This document shows, piece by piece, positions 39,951-49,743 of a stretch of DNA of 64,000 bases. Position numbers and translations under genes: made by a program. Within the stretch, counting starts at the first letter, position 1; every line of letters begins with the position of its first letter. Location: assembly GCF_000517425.1 (NCBI RefSeq), contig NZ_CP006569.1, positions 1,612,001 to 1,676,000 of the forward strand, written 5' to 3'. The notes below the pieces were generated by a model. The model ran no database searches. It was not told the DNA's origin and saw only the letters and a program-made list of their open reading frames with translations. This DNA is from Sodalis praecaptivus. Lineage in GTDB: Bacteria; Pseudomonadota; Gammaproteobacteria; Enterobacterales; Enterobacteriaceae.

Positions 39951-41219
39951 TTAAGCAGAAATCTTATTGATGAGATCTTGGTTGATAATTCTGCCTTTAT
40001 CCTGCTCCTGCTCGACGGCGTTTTTAACCTGCAGTTCCAGAGAGGAAATGTTTTCTATCAGATTCTGATATTTTACAATGAGTTGACCGTTAATCAATTC
40101 ATTGATATCGGCAGCTAATTCCGGCAAACCTAACTGCTGCATAATCCCCAGAGATTTATGCTCATAGTTGATGGCAATAGCCGGCGTGCCAAAGTTCATT
40201 GAAATAATGGCCGAATGGAGCCGGGTGCCGATAGTCATTTTACAATGTGAAAGTAAATCCCCCAGTTCCAGGTCATTAAACTCATCCATAATGACGTGAA
40301 ATTTATCGGGACTTTCGACAATATCTTTCATCTGCAGCGCTATCATGCGGTCGTCATTGTGATAGCTATCAATGCCGGTACAGGTGGAAAAAGCGATAAC
40401 CTGTTTGCCTGAACGGGTGATTTCGTTGATTAAATTGGCAAAAGCCGCCATATACTCCTGTTGGGTGATGCCGAGACGTTTGTCGAAAGGCGCCAATTTA
40501 CGGAATGTCATGGCAATGCTGTCGTTGGCTTTTATCACTTCCCGCCAATGATCGAGGGCATAAGCGGCATGACTCTCGCTCAATCCCGGCTTGACCAGCC
40601 ATGCGGTATCGATGCCCGCGATGACCTTATCCGTAGGAATGTGACTCTTTTTCATGACCTCTAGGCTGACACTTTCTCGCAAAATGAGCGCATCAACATT
40701 TTTAAACACATAGCGGGCGACATCGTTAAAGTTTTGTTTTTGGAAAGGGCCAACGCTATGACCCACCATAAAGATAGGCTTATTGGCCAAAAAAGCGCAT
40801 AACGCATGGTCAAACTGATGGGTACCGTAAAGATCGACGAAAAACGAACCGCCGACTTGGATAATGGCATCATAGCGTCTGATATCATTGACGAATTCTT
40901 GATAAATAGGCGGGATTTTGAAGTTTTTGTAAACGCCTTTTTTCTCTATATGCGATATGATTATTTTATGGGTGAATCGGTTGGCGATCTTTTTGATGAT
41001 TTTATGTACCAGGCCACCATTGCCGCTGCGCCCTGCCGCGCTGAGATTGTCTTTTTTAATGTCCCTTCCCATAAGGTAGCGGGAGCTTTGTGCATAGCGA
41101 CTGACAATGTCAATCTGCGTGCCGGGCGCCAGTTCTTCTAATGATTGCACGATACCGCGCAGAATGGCGCTGTCTCCCCTATTGCCGCAGGTGTGATTAC
41201 CAACTAAAAGTAATTTCAT
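39951..41219 (-). CDS. wcaK: WcaK/AmsJ-type polysaccharide pyruvyl transferase
   Basis: Predicted cytoplasmic enzyme adding ketal-linked pyruvate to a sugar of the repeat unit. The 422 residues compare with about 426 in E. coli WcaK. The N-terminus MKLLLVGNHTCGNRGDSAIL is the family hallmark. Further conserved parts are IIQVGGSFFVDLYG near 125, FMVGHSVGPF near 155, and GTRLHSAIISMNFGTPAIAI near 335-355. GAGGT precedes the start. It is expressed leftward with wzx. Pyruvate decoration is a shared feature of colanic acid, amylovoran and stewartan-type polymers, so it fits the locus. Confidence 0.88.
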   Translation of the reverse strand: MKLLLVGNHTCGNRGDSAILRGIVQSLEELAPGTQIDIVSRYAQSSRYLMGRDIKKDNLSAAGRSGNGGLVHKIIKKIANRFTHKIIISHIEKKGVYKNFKIPPIYQEFVNDIRRYDAIIQVGGSFFVDLYGTHQFDHALCAFLANKPIFMVGHSVGPFQKQNFNDVARYVFKNVDALILRESVSLEVMKKSHIPTDKVIAGIDTAWLVKPGLSESHAAYALDHWREVIKANDSIAMTFRKLAPFDKRLGITQQEYMAAFANLINEITRSGKQVIAFSTCTGIDSYHNDDRMIALQMKDIVESPDKFHVIMDEFNDLELGDLLSHCKMTIGTRLHSAIISMNFGTPAIAINYEHKSLGIMQQLGLPELAADINELINGQLIVKYQNLIENISSLELQVKNAVEQEQDKGRIINQDLINKISA

Positions 41220-42254
41220 TTCTACCTCATTGAAAAATATCAGAAATCGAGCGCAAAAATTGTTTAACAGTCCACCAATATAAGCGTTAATGGCATAGCC
41301 ATGAACAAAAGTGTTAATAAATGTGACAATGAAAATTTGGGCAACGTCAATATCATACTGAACGGCCGCGCCTTGACGCTAAGCGGCTATCCCTACCGCT
41401 TGTTCAAGGGGAAGATGTCGCGGGGAACCTGTTCACTTGAGCAACTCCGCCATGAAATTCCTCTAAGAATATCTAACTTGATGAATTTTGCTAATTTTCC
41501 CTTTGAATCTTTCAGGATTCAAGCGTTACGGCGCGTCAGAGGGGGTTTTTCAGATTATTACCCGCCTGATGTCCAGCGCGCGTTTATGGCGTTTACTTAA
41601 CAGCCCGCGCCAGTAATAACGATCTTGGGAAGTGGCTTAGTTAACCTACTTACTTTGGCGTAGTACCTTGTTAACGGGATAACATAATAACCGGGCAATC
41701 TGACATTTAATTAACGTCAGAGGGAGCCGGTCTGCTGCCGTGACCGGCTTTAATGACTAAAACCCATCAAAAAGGTTAATGCGCCTTTTTCTTTTCCACC
41801 TGCGCCCGTTAGGCAACAGACGCTTCCTTTACTGACCAACGCCTGCATTACGTTTGCCTGCGCTTAGGCTAGAGATGGGGCGCGCTAATAGCGGCTTGTC
41901 CTGGGGGGATCGCATCTGTCTGCCATCGCGTGAAACGGCTTGGTCAAGGCGGCGTTTTCCCCTGCAATGAAAAGCGGGGGTAATGCGCGGACCGCGCGCA
42001 TTGGGTCGGGCGTTGGTAAGACGCGACACGCTGGTGACCCGGCAATCATTGTCAGCAGGTGGCCGACTTAGGTAAAGGCTCAAGCTTGACTCCCTTCGTT
42101 CAACTACTTAAGCGATTACCTGCCAGGGCGGGAGGCGCGTAAAACACAAAAAGCCACCAGCAGCCGAATTCACGTGAATTTCACTTTTATCCCATGCGAT
42201 GATGTTATTTTATTCTATGGTCACGGTTAAGTTCGACCGTTTTGCGTGACGCTT

Positions 42255-42313
42255 GATAGGGTATGACGGTGGATTGAGAACCAACAATGCACCGTCAGCG
42301 CAGAGGCCCTATC
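42255..42313. repeat. Long imperfect inverted repeat / hairpin
   Basis: Inner arms TGACGGTGGATTG (42264-42276) and CAATGCACCGTCA (42285-42297) pair at 12 of 13 positions around an eight-base loop. Outer arms GATAGGG (42255-42261) and CCCTATC (42307-42313) pair perfectly, with small unequal internal loops between. There is no T-run on either side, so it is not an ordinary terminator. It could be a structured RNA, a relic of a mobile element, or part of the capsule leader. Confidence 0.75.
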
Positions 42314-42929
42314 GGCTATTCGGGGGTGAAGAGAAACCCTAGCCGACATCGCTGACGACACTGGCAAATGGCGCGAGGCTTTATTCCGATCGTCGCTAAA
42401 ATGACATACAGACTTTTGTCGTGACGAAAGAGTGGAATTTTTCAGATATTTTATACTTATAAGCTGAACACCGGCTATGCTTGCTAAATAATCTTCTAAA
42501 CAACATTGTCGAATGATTCTACTCAGGAAGTGAGTTTATGCTAAATCGAGGAAAAAACGACCAGCACCGAGCAAAAACCAATTACCCGTGCTGTGCCGAC
42601 GACCGCGCGAGCGTAGAAACAGGCCCAACGTCCTACTGATTAGGATAAAGACTCAAATACAAAAAAATCAATAAGTTATCTTATGTCAATCGGCCAATGT
42701 CCTTAGTGTGAGTTATATAACATAACGGAGGATGGACCCTCGCCTAGTCTTAATCCTAAAACGGGCGGGCGAAGCCAGCAATTTCTTGTAAAGATACAAT
42801 TAACAATTAGTATAGCGATGATAAGATGCTTCAACGGTATCGCGGTGTTTGATGTCCTTTGGTTTTTTCCTTCGTTGTAGTGGAACAGAGGAAACATCGA
42901 GAACCCAGTAACGACATTGGTGGTGGGTG

Positions 42930-42969
42930 TTTAGCACATTGGTAGCTATGAACCAAGGGCGGTAGCGTG
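42930..42969 (+). promoter_or_regulatory. JUMPStart sequence with ops element (RfaH recruitment site)
   Basis: TTTAGCACATTGGTAGCTAT is followed by GAACCAAGGGCGGTAGCGTG, matching the JUMPStart pattern found upstream of enterobacterial polysaccharide operons. The ops core GGCGGTAGCGTG is exact at 42958-42969. In E. coli this element pauses RNA polymerase and loads RfaH, suppressing termination through long surface-polysaccharide operons. It is oriented towards wza, about 625 bases before its start, so the rightward operon is probably RfaH-dependent. No RcsAB box was confidently found. Confidence 0.93.
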
Positions 42970-43594
42970 TTAATTGCGGCGCATGAAGAGGGTTGGGCAT
43001 CAGGGGTGGATAGGATTTTCTTATCTCCTGGGCTTAACCGCTTATTTCAGCTCGGCCATCGGGCGATGCGCAAATTTTGACCCTAGCATAACCGCCGTTT
43101 ATCTCTTTCCTTCGCATGGAATAATAACGGCGCTGTGTATAACAACCCCATTTTTTTGAAAAACGTATGTATTGATAAAAATGGCTCGGGCAAGGCAGAA
43201 AAGCCGATTTTATTGGAATTATCTCATTAAACCATTCAAAAAAAGTTGTCATTTTTCTTGTGAGCCTATGTTCAAGAAATTGACGGTGGTTTTAAATCAC
43301 TTGTCTGGCACAATTCATGGCTTAATGAATTTTCCAACGTTTAATGTGAAGTGCCAACTCTCCTTTAATCGGACATGTTGAATAAAGAATGGTTCTTCGT
43401 GTTATTATTAACTTACTGGCTATTAGACTACATTATAGGACTTACCATATGCAAAAGAACGGGAATCAATGAGATAAGTGACAAAAAAATTAGGCTCGCA
43501 CCTATTTTAGGGTATTAGTCCGCCGTGACGTGCGTGGCGAAGCGGATTAAAAGACGACATTTTATAATTTAATTGTGACAGTGATGATAACTCA

Positions 43595-44731
43595 ATGATT
43601 AAAGCGAAATTAAAATTGGTACCGTCCATGTTGTTGTCGATCAGTGTCCTGAGTGGCTGTACGGTCGTACCAGGAACACATTTACCAACGGGCGATAAAA
43701 CCATAATTAAATCGGATGATGCTGATTTTGATATCGGCAAATATGTAAATGTATTTGCCCTGACGCCATCCGTTATTGACCAATTGCGTGATAAGCCCAC
43801 TATTGCTCAGCCGAATTCCTTACTGGAAAGAGAACTGCAAAATTATGAGTATCGTGTCGGCATCGGCGATGTTTTAAGCATCACCGTTTATGACCATCCT
43901 GAATTAACTACACCGGCGGGGACCTACCGTAGCGCTAGCGATTCAGGTAACTGGGTGCAGTCAGATGGTACCATATTCTACCCCTATATCGGTCGCGTTA
44001 GGGTGGCGGGCAAAACCGTGTCTCAGATCCGTAGCGATATCTCCGGGCGTTTAGCACAATATATCGAGTCGCCGCAAATTGATGTCAGCATTGCGAATTT
44101 CCGCTCGCAAAAAGTCTACGTGACCGGGGAAGTCGCGAAATCCGGCGAACAGGAAATTTCAAATGTGCCTTTAACCGTGCTGGATGCCGTTAACAAAGCC
44201 GGGGGGTTAACCTCTGATGCCGATTGGAGCAATGTCGTTTTGACCCATAACGGACGCGGTCAGAAAATCTCATTACAGGCGTTGATGCAAAATGGCGATT
44301 TGCAGCAAAACCGTTTGCTTTACCCTGGTGATATTCTGTTCATCCCACGTAATGACGATTTAAAAGTCTTTGTGATGGGTGAAGTTACCAAACAGGCAAC
44401 GTTGAAAATGGATCGAAGCGGCATGACGTTGACCGAAGCGCTGGGCAATGCGGAAGGTATCAATCAGACCACCTCCGATGCCACGGGCATCTTTGTTATT
44501 CGACCCAATCCTGATAAGACGCCGGGATCCAAACTGGCTAATGTTTATCAATTAGATCTTTCAGACGCGACGTCTCTGATCCTGGCGACGGAATTCAGAT
44601 TAAAGCCTTATGATATTGTTTATGTTACCACGGCGCCGATTACACGTTGGAACCGCGTTATCAGTCAATTGCTGCCCACCATCAGCGGCAGTCGGTCGAT
44701 TTATTCTACTGGACATGATTCTGGTTGGTAA
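43595..44731 (+). CDS. wza: Wza outer-membrane polysaccharide export lipoprotein (AmsH-like)
   Basis: Forms the octameric outer-membrane channel for group 1 capsule or exopolysaccharide. The 378 residues compare with about 379 in E. coli. The lipoprotein signal ends in LSGC with Cys22 as lipidation site. The polysaccharide-export domain is seen in [20 protein letters not shown] near 87-106, followed by two SLBB repeats ([14 protein letters not shown] near 180 and [13 protein letters not shown] near 260). The C-terminal helix is [15 protein letters not shown]. Its stop overlaps an ATG of wzb (TAATG). It is the first gene of the operon downstream of the JUMPStart element. Confidence 0.96.
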   Translation: MIKAKLKLVPSMLLSISVLSGCTVVPGTHLPTGDKTIIKSDDADFDIGKYVNVFALTPSVIDQLRDKPTIAQPNSLLERELQNYEYRVGIGDVLSITVYDHPELTTPAGTYRSASDSGNWVQSDGTIFYPYIGRVRVAGKTVSQIRSDISGRLAQYIESPQIDVSIANFRSQKVYVTGEVAKSGEQEISNVPLTVLDAVNKAGGLTSDADWSNVVLTHNGRGQKISLQALMQNGDLQQNRLLYPGDILFIPRNDDLKVFVMGEVTKQATLKMDRSGMTLTEALGNAEGINQTTSDATGIFVIRPNPDKTPGSKLANVYQLDLSDATSLILATEFRLKPYDIVYVTTAPITRWNRVISQLLPTISGSRSIYSTGHDSGW

Positions 44732-45165
44732 TGGCAATGTTTAACAAAATTCTGGTCGTCTGTGTCGGCAATATCTGCCGTTCGCCCACCGGGGCCTGGC
44801 TTTTAAAGAAATACATTCCAGATAAGACCATCGATTCTGCCGGTATCAACGCGCTCGTTGGCAATGGTGCAGATGCCAAGGCAGTAGCGGTGGCACAAAA
44901 AAACCAGCTTGACATCATCGGGCATCAGGCCAGGCAATTAAACCGGCGGTTGTGCAAAGATTACGATCTCATCCTGGTCATGGAGAAGGGGCATATCGAT
45001 GCGGTATGCCAAATTGCTCCTGAAGCGAGAGGAAAGGTCATGCTTTATGGGCATTGGATCGCGAAAGAGATCCCCGATCCTTACCGCAAAAGCCTTGAGG
45101 CTTTCGAGGCGACCTACTTGCTGCTTAAACAAGCTGCTCGTGAATGGGCGAGTAAACTGAGTTGA
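44731..45165 (+). CDS. wzb: Wzb low-molecular-weight protein-tyrosine phosphatase (AmsI-like)
   Basis: Cytoplasmic phosphatase that dephosphorylates Wzc and so controls polymer assembly. The catalytic loop CVGNICRSPTG near residues 10-20 has the invariant Cys and Arg, and the general-acid Asp lies in EIPDPYRKS near 115-120. The length of 142-144 residues fits the family. Two starts are possible: 44731, overlapping the wza stop, and 44737 (MFNKILVV), which matches E. coli Wzb better. It is in one transcript with wza and wzc. Confidence 0.95.
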   Translation: MAMFNKILVVCVGNICRSPTGAWLLKKYIPDKTIDSAGINALVGNGADAKAVAVAQKNQLDIIGHQARQLNRRLCKDYDLILVMEKGHIDAVCQIAPEARGKVMLYGHWIAKEIPDPYRKSLEAFEATYLLLKQAAREWASKLS

Positions 45166-45177
45166 ATAAGGATTGGA

Positions 45178-47343
45178 ATGTTGAATAAAAATAATTTTTC
45201 CGTAGCCAAAGAGGATAGCAATGAGGTTGATTTGGGCAGAATTTTCGGCTCCATTATCGACTATAAGTGGCTAATTTTCTCCATCACATCATTGGCCGCC
45301 ATTCTGGGCATCCTTTATACGCTTTTTGCTACCCCTATCTATCAAGCCGACGCCTTGGTACAGGTTGAGTCCACGACCGGCAGCCAGATTATTCAAAACA
45401 TGAATAGCCTGTCGCTGGAGGCGAAACCCGTCTCCATGACGGAAATCGAACTCATCGAGTCCCGCATGGTGCTGGGTAAAACGGTCGATGATTTGGGGTT
45501 GGACGTTACACTGCAGCAAAAATACTTTCCGGTGCTTGGCAAAGGCTGGGCGCGATTGACCGGCAAAGAGCCTGGACGCATCGCGCTATCCCGTCTGCGC
45601 GTGCCGTCAGCTATGTATAACGTCCCCATGACCTTGGTCATCACCGATAAACAACACTATCAACTGAAAAATGATGATGGCGATGTTTTGTTAGAAGGGC
45701 AGGTGGACCAATTCGTCAATAAGGGCGAATACGGGTTATTGGTGAGCGGCATTGATGCCGAACCGGGTTCGGAATTCGAGGTTGTTAAACATCCGACGCT
45801 CGGGGTTATCAACAACATTGCCAATAACTTGCTTGTGGAAGATAAAGGCAAGGATACCGGCGTCTTGTCGATGACGTATACCGGGCCGGATAAAGAGCTT
45901 ATACGCAAGACGCTCGATAGCATCACACAGAATTATTTATTGCAGAATATCGAGAGAAAATCGGCTGAAGCGGAAAAGAGCCTGAATTTCCTGCAAACGC
46001 AAATTCCAAAAGTCCGGGCAACGTTGGATGATGCGGAGAACAAGCTCAATACATTCCGCCAGCAAAATGACTCGGTGGACCTTTCCCTGGAAGCGCGTTC
46101 CGTGCTGGATAGCTTGGTCAATATCGATGCACAACTTAACCAGCTGACGTTTAAAGAAGCAGAAATCTCCAAGCTCTACACCAAGGAGCATCCTGCTTAC
46201 CGCACTTTGCTGGAAAACAGAAAAACGCTGGAAAACGAAAAGTCGGAACTGTCAAAGCAAGTCAGCGCATTGCCGAAAACGCAGCAGGAAATATTGCGTT
46301 TAACGCGTGATGTTGATGCTAATCAGGCCGTCTATATGCAATTGCTTAACCGCCAGCAGGAGCTGAATATTACCCGCGCAAGTACCGTGGGCAACGTGCG
46401 TATTGTCGATCCCGCCGTAACGCTTCCGGGTCAAATCGCACCTAAGAGCGCGCTTATCATTCTCGGGTCCGTGGTGTTGGGATTGGTGTTATCCCTGATA
46501 TTCATCATCCTTCGTACCATATTGCATCGCGGCGTCGAAAGTCCTGCGGAATTGGAAGAAGCGGGTATCAATGTTTACGCTAGCGTACCGCTGTCCGAAT
46601 GGCAGCAAAAAGTCGACCGGGAGTTCACGCAAAGCGGCAGCAGAAAGCGTCACAGCGAGACGCTATTGGCGCTGAATAATCCGAGCGATCCGGCCATCGA
46701 GGCCGTGCGAAGCCTGCGCACCAGTTTGCATTTTGCGATGCTGGAAGCCAGAAATAACATTTTGATGATTTCCGGCGCCAGCCCATCCATCGGTAAAACG
46801 TTTATCAGTTCCAATCTGGCGGCGTTGATTGCTCAGGCCGGGCAACGTGTGCTGCTGATAGACGGCGATCTGCGCAAAGGCTATGTGCATGAAATGCTCG
46901 GTCTTAATAATCAGAAAGGGCTTACCGAGTTACTTTCTAACCAGACGACGCTTGAGGCCAGTATTCAGAATTCGGGCGTCAATCATTTTGATATTATTAC
47001 CCGTGGCCAGGTACCGCCTAATCCTTCCGAGCTATTGATGGGAAATAAGTTGGAGGAGATCTTGGCGAAAGCTTCCACCCTGTATGATATGGTATTGATT
47101 GATACCCCTCCCATTTTGGCCGTAACGGACGCGGCGGTCATTGGGCACCATGTCGGCACTTCTCTGCTGGTAGCGCGCTATGGGGTCAATACGCTCAAGG
47201 AAATCGAAATCAGTATCAACCGCTTTGCTCAGAATGGTACTGAAGTCAAAGGGGTAATTCTGAACTCGGTATTCAAAAATGCGCGTAATGCTTACAGCAG
47301 TTACGGCTATTATGAGTACGAATACAAATCGGAAGAGAAATAA
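45178..47343 (+). CDS. wzc: Wzc polysaccharide co-polymerase and tyrosine autokinase (AmsA-like)
   Basis: Inner-membrane protein of 721 residues (E. coli about 720) that regulates chain length and export together with Wza. The Wzz-like domain is bounded by membrane helices near 32-52 and 421-445, with a long periplasmic coiled-coil region between. The cytoplasmic BY-kinase domain has Walker A SGASPSIGKTF near 530, Walker A' LLIDGDLRKG near 560 and Walker B VLIDTPPILAVTD near 638. The C-terminus carries a tyrosine cluster (YSSYGYYEYEY) as autophosphorylation sites. All elements are intact. A nine-base-pair hairpin follows the stop. Confidence 0.97.
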   Translation: MLNKNNFSVAKEDSNEVDLGRIFGSIIDYKWLIFSITSLAAILGILYTLFATPIYQADALVQVESTTGSQIIQNMNSLSLEAKPVSMTEIELIESRMVLGKTVDDLGLDVTLQQKYFPVLGKGWARLTGKEPGRIALSRLRVPSAMYNVPMTLVITDKQHYQLKNDDGDVLLEGQVDQFVNKGEYGLLVSGIDAEPGSEFEVVKHPTLGVINNIANNLLVEDKGKDTGVLSMTYTGPDKELIRKTLDSITQNYLLQNIERKSAEAEKSLNFLQTQIPKVRATLDDAENKLNTFRQQNDSVDLSLEARSVLDSLVNIDAQLNQLTFKEAEISKLYTKEHPAYRTLLENRKTLENEKSELSKQVSALPKTQQEILRLTRDVDANQAVYMQLLNRQQELNITRASTVGNVRIVDPAVTLPGQIAPKSALIILGSVVLGLVLSLIFIILRTILHRGVESPAELEEAGINVYASVPLSEWQQKVDREFTQSGSRKRHSETLLALNNPSDPAIEAVRSLRTSLHFAMLEARNNILMISGASPSIGKTFISSNLAALIAQAGQRVLLIDGDLRKGYVHEMLGLNNQKGLTELLSNQTTLEASIQNSGVNHFDIITRGQVPPNPSELLMGNKLEEILAKASTLYDMVLIDTPPILAVTDAAVIGHHVGTSLLVARYGVNTLKEIEISINRFAQNGTEVKGVILNSVFKNARNAYSSYGYYEYEYKSEEK

Positions 47344-47356
47344 TACTAATAGATTA

Positions 47357-47380
47357 GGCCCTATCACTTTCGATAGGGCC
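47357..47380 (+). other. Intra-operon hairpin after wzc (possible attenuator)
   Basis: GGCCCTATC at 47357-47365 pairs perfectly with GATAGGGCC at 47372-47380 around a six-base loop, 14 bases after the wzc stop. There is no T-run. Capsule operons often have such a structure here, separating highly expressed export genes from downstream glycosyltransferases, with RfaH allowing read-through. That role is inferred from position. Confidence 0.7.
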
Positions 47381-47501
47381 ATGATGCGCTAACGGTGAGC
47401 GGACCGGGCAAACAAGTTGTTAATCCGCACAATAAATTTAAGTATGATAATAAACTTTTGATCGAGTGATTGTTGGTTTTTATTATTAAGGGAGATGATC
47501 A

Positions 47502-48728
47502 TTGAAAGTTACTTTTTTCCTCGGCCGGTTTCCTATTCCCTCAGAAACCTTTGTCCTCAACCAAATCACATCGCTCATTGATTTAGGCCATGAAGTCAAT
47601 ATTGTTGCGGTATGGCCCGGCGCAAATGATTATAAGCACAAAAAATATTTTGATTATAATTTAAAAGACAAAACGCATTATCTACTGCCTGATGAAAAAA
47701 AAGGGACTTTGGCAAAAACGTTAAATCGCCTGTTGAGCATTGTGGGCCACATAGGCCGCAAACAGGTTCGGACGGCGATGGACAGCAAGCGATTCGGTGT
47801 GCATGCTAAGTCATTACTGTTGCCAGCGGTTATCGCCAAAAATACGCATCCGGTACAATCGGATGTGGTCATCGCCCACTTCGGTACAGAAGGGGTCCTG
47901 GCGATGAAATTACGCGAGCTGGGTTTGCTTAAGGGAGCCATTTGCACCGTCTTTCATGGTATAGATATATCGCAAAAGGAAATTTTGCAGCGCTATCAGG
48001 CGGACTACAGACGTTTGTTTAAAGAAACAGAATTGCTCATGCCCATCAGCTACTTATGGAAAAGCAAACTTGAAAAGATGGGTTGCCCGGCGGATAAGGT
48101 GGAAGTTTTTCGCATGGGTGTCAATGTTGATGACTATAACTATCAGCCACGCACATTAGCCCATGAGCGCTTGGAACTCATAAGCGTGGCGAGGCTGATG
48201 GAAAAGAAAGGTCTTGATGTCGCCATCAAAGCTTGTGCCCTGCTGAAAGATCGCAACGTTGATTTCCGTTATCGCATTATAGGGCATGGCCCTTTGACGG
48301 AGAAAATGCGCGCTCTGGTTGATGAATTAAACCTTAATGACCATGTTTCTCTTCTGGGCTTTCAGCCGCAGCACAAAGTCAAAGAATTTCTCGCGGAGTC
48401 CGATATTTTTATGTTGCCCTCCGTAACGGGTGCCGATGGTGATATGGAAGGCATTCCGGTCGCGCTCATGGAAGCGATGGCCGTGGGATTGCCGGTGGTG
48501 TCCACCTTCCATAGCGGTATTCCTGAGCTGATCGAACATCAAAAAAGTGGCTGGCTGGCGCCAGAGTATGATAGTGAGGCGTTGGCTGATATTATAGTCA
48601 ATATCATTAATAATAAAGACTCACTGCGCCAGACGCTTGATAATGCACGTTTTAAAATTGAAACCGAATTTAATGAAGACATCGCTAATAAAAAATTGAG
48701 CCAATCATTAGCACGCAGCTTTACCTGA
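47502..48728 (+). CDS. wcaL: WcaL/AmsK-type glycosyltransferase (family 4)
   Basis: Cytoplasmic GT-B glycosyltransferase of 408 residues (E. coli WcaL about 406). The N-terminus KVTFFLGRFPIPSETFVLNQ is the WcaL/AmsK hallmark. The donor-binding half includes ISVARLMEKKGLDVAIKA near 228-245 and the EX7E motif within EGIPVALMEAMAVGLPVVS near 325-345. The start codon is TTG at 47502, supported by GGAGATGA upstream and by the family N-terminus. In colanic acid and amylovoran synthesis the homologues add a sugar to the side chain; the exact sugar here is unknown. Confidence 0.92.
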   Translation: MKVTFFLGRFPIPSETFVLNQITSLIDLGHEVNIVAVWPGANDYKHKKYFDYNLKDKTHYLLPDEKKGTLAKTLNRLLSIVGHIGRKQVRTAMDSKRFGVHAKSLLLPAVIAKNTHPVQSDVVIAHFGTEGVLAMKLRELGLLKGAICTVFHGIDISQKEILQRYQADYRRLFKETELLMPISYLWKSKLEKMGCPADKVEVFRMGVNVDDYNYQPRTLAHERLELISVARLMEKKGLDVAIKACALLKDRNVDFRYRIIGHGPLTEKMRALVDELNLNDHVSLLGFQPQHKVKEFLAESDIFMLPSVTGADGDMEGIPVALMEAMAVGLPVVSTFHSGIPELIEHQKSGWLAPEYDSEALADIIVNIINNKDSLRQTLDNARFKIETEFNEDIANKKLSQSLARSFT

Positions 48729-48804
48729 CGTCGCTGACAGGTCATAGACAACAGTACAGATGGTTAAAATAAATCTCGTGTTTCTGCTTGCCAAGAGGTT
48801 TGAC

Positions 48805-49722
48805 ATGATTCCCCCAAGAAAGACTATGTCAGTAGTTGTGCCTATTTACAACAGTTCGTCCTATATTGAGCAGACGCTCAAAAGCATTGAAGATTCATGC
48901 GAAGGGTATGACATAGAGGCGATCCTGGTCGATGATAAATCCAACGATATCGAAGCAGTAAAAAACATACTCAAAAAATTCCCTTTCGCGCGACTCATTG
49001 AGAAAGAGGAAAAATCCAACGCTGCCCATTCGCGCAATATTGGATTTGAACATAGCCAATACGAAAAGGTTTTTTTCCTCGATTCCGATGACTGCTTTAC
49101 GCCACAATATATATTGAATCGTAATCTTTTAATGGATGAAAACGAGTTTGGTGTCTATTTTGGCGGCTACACAACAGTCGTAAATAATCGTAAAATCATC
49201 AGTCCAAGGCCTGTGTATCAGAATGATGATATGCGAGATTATCTTTTTCTCCAGCGCGGTGATTTTCGGACGTCGACGGTTTCTATTGATAAAAAATACC
49301 ATAAAGGCACCGTGTTTGATCCGGAAATGAAAAAACATCAAGACTGGGGCCTAGGTATACGGTGTTATGATGCGCAGGAAAAAATCTATTATGATGATTC
49401 AACCTATATGATCATTCACGAAGGGCGAAATGATCAAATGAGCGCGTCCATGAATATCGAGGCAAGTGAATATTTTGTGCAAAACTACCTCAGCGATAAA
49501 AAACACCTCTTGAATTTCGTAGAAGTTCATATCATTCGCGCTATATGTAATAAAGATTATAAAGCGTTAAAATTCTTTTTCCGACTGATAGATGAGATTT
49601 CACTATCGGGTAAAAAGAAGCTTATTTTTGATGTGCTTCGCTTGGGTTCCCAAAAAGGCATAATTCAAGTCACTTCGCCCGCGCTTTATTTATTACGACG
49701 GTTAAAAAAAGCGCTTCAATAA
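48805..49722 (+). CDS. Family 2 glycosyltransferase of the exopolysaccharide locus (AmsB-like position)
   Basis: GT-A glycosyltransferase of 305 residues. MSVVVPIYNSSSYIEQTLKS near residue 8 is the nucleotide-binding strand, ILVDDKSND follows near 40, and the metal-binding motif is FLDSDDCFTPQ near 95. I choose ATG 48805 because AAGAGG lies seven bases upstream; the frame opens earlier at 48760. The gene is more AT-rich than the housekeeping part of the window. The order after wzc is compatible with AmsB, but naming needs a search. Acceptor and donor sugars are unknown. Confidence 0.87.
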   Translation: MIPPRKTMSVVVPIYNSSSYIEQTLKSIEDSCEGYDIEAILVDDKSNDIEAVKNILKKFPFARLIEKEEKSNAAHSRNIGFEHSQYEKVFFLDSDDCFTPQYILNRNLLMDENEFGVYFGGYTTVVNNRKIISPRPVYQNDDMRDYLFLQRGDFRTSTVSIDKKYHKGTVFDPEMKKHQDWGLGIRCYDAQEKIYYDDSTYMIIHEGRNDQMSASMNIEASEYFVQNYLSDKKHLLNFVEVHIIRAICNKDYKALKFFFRLIDEISLSGKKKLIFDVLRLGSQKGIIQVTSPALYLLRRLKKALQ

Positions 49723-49743
49723 AAAAGAACAACCAGGTAGCAT

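Larger units (their letters stand above)
41220..43594. other. 2.4-kb non-coding region between the two halves of the exopolysaccharide locus
   Basis: This is the longest gene-free stretch. It holds the divergent promoters of the leftward wcaK-wzx pair and the rightward wza operon, a 59-base hairpin near 42255 and the JUMPStart/ops element near 42930. The rest of 41600-42900 has no recognisable gene, IS ends or repeats; it may be decayed sequence. A 99-codon frame at 41301-41600 has no ribosome site or family signature. In E. coli the corresponding gap holds yegH and the wza promoter. Confidence 0.6.

Noticed and set aside
41464-41477. Possible RcsAB box (TAAGAATATCTAAC)
   Set aside because: Only the left half matches the consensus TAAGAATATTCCTA; the right half does not, and it lies over 2 kb from wza.
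41301-41600. 99-codon open frame upstream of the wza region
   Set aside because: No ribosome site, no recognisable domain, and it starts only 80 bases from the divergent wcaK start, inside the likely promoter DNA.
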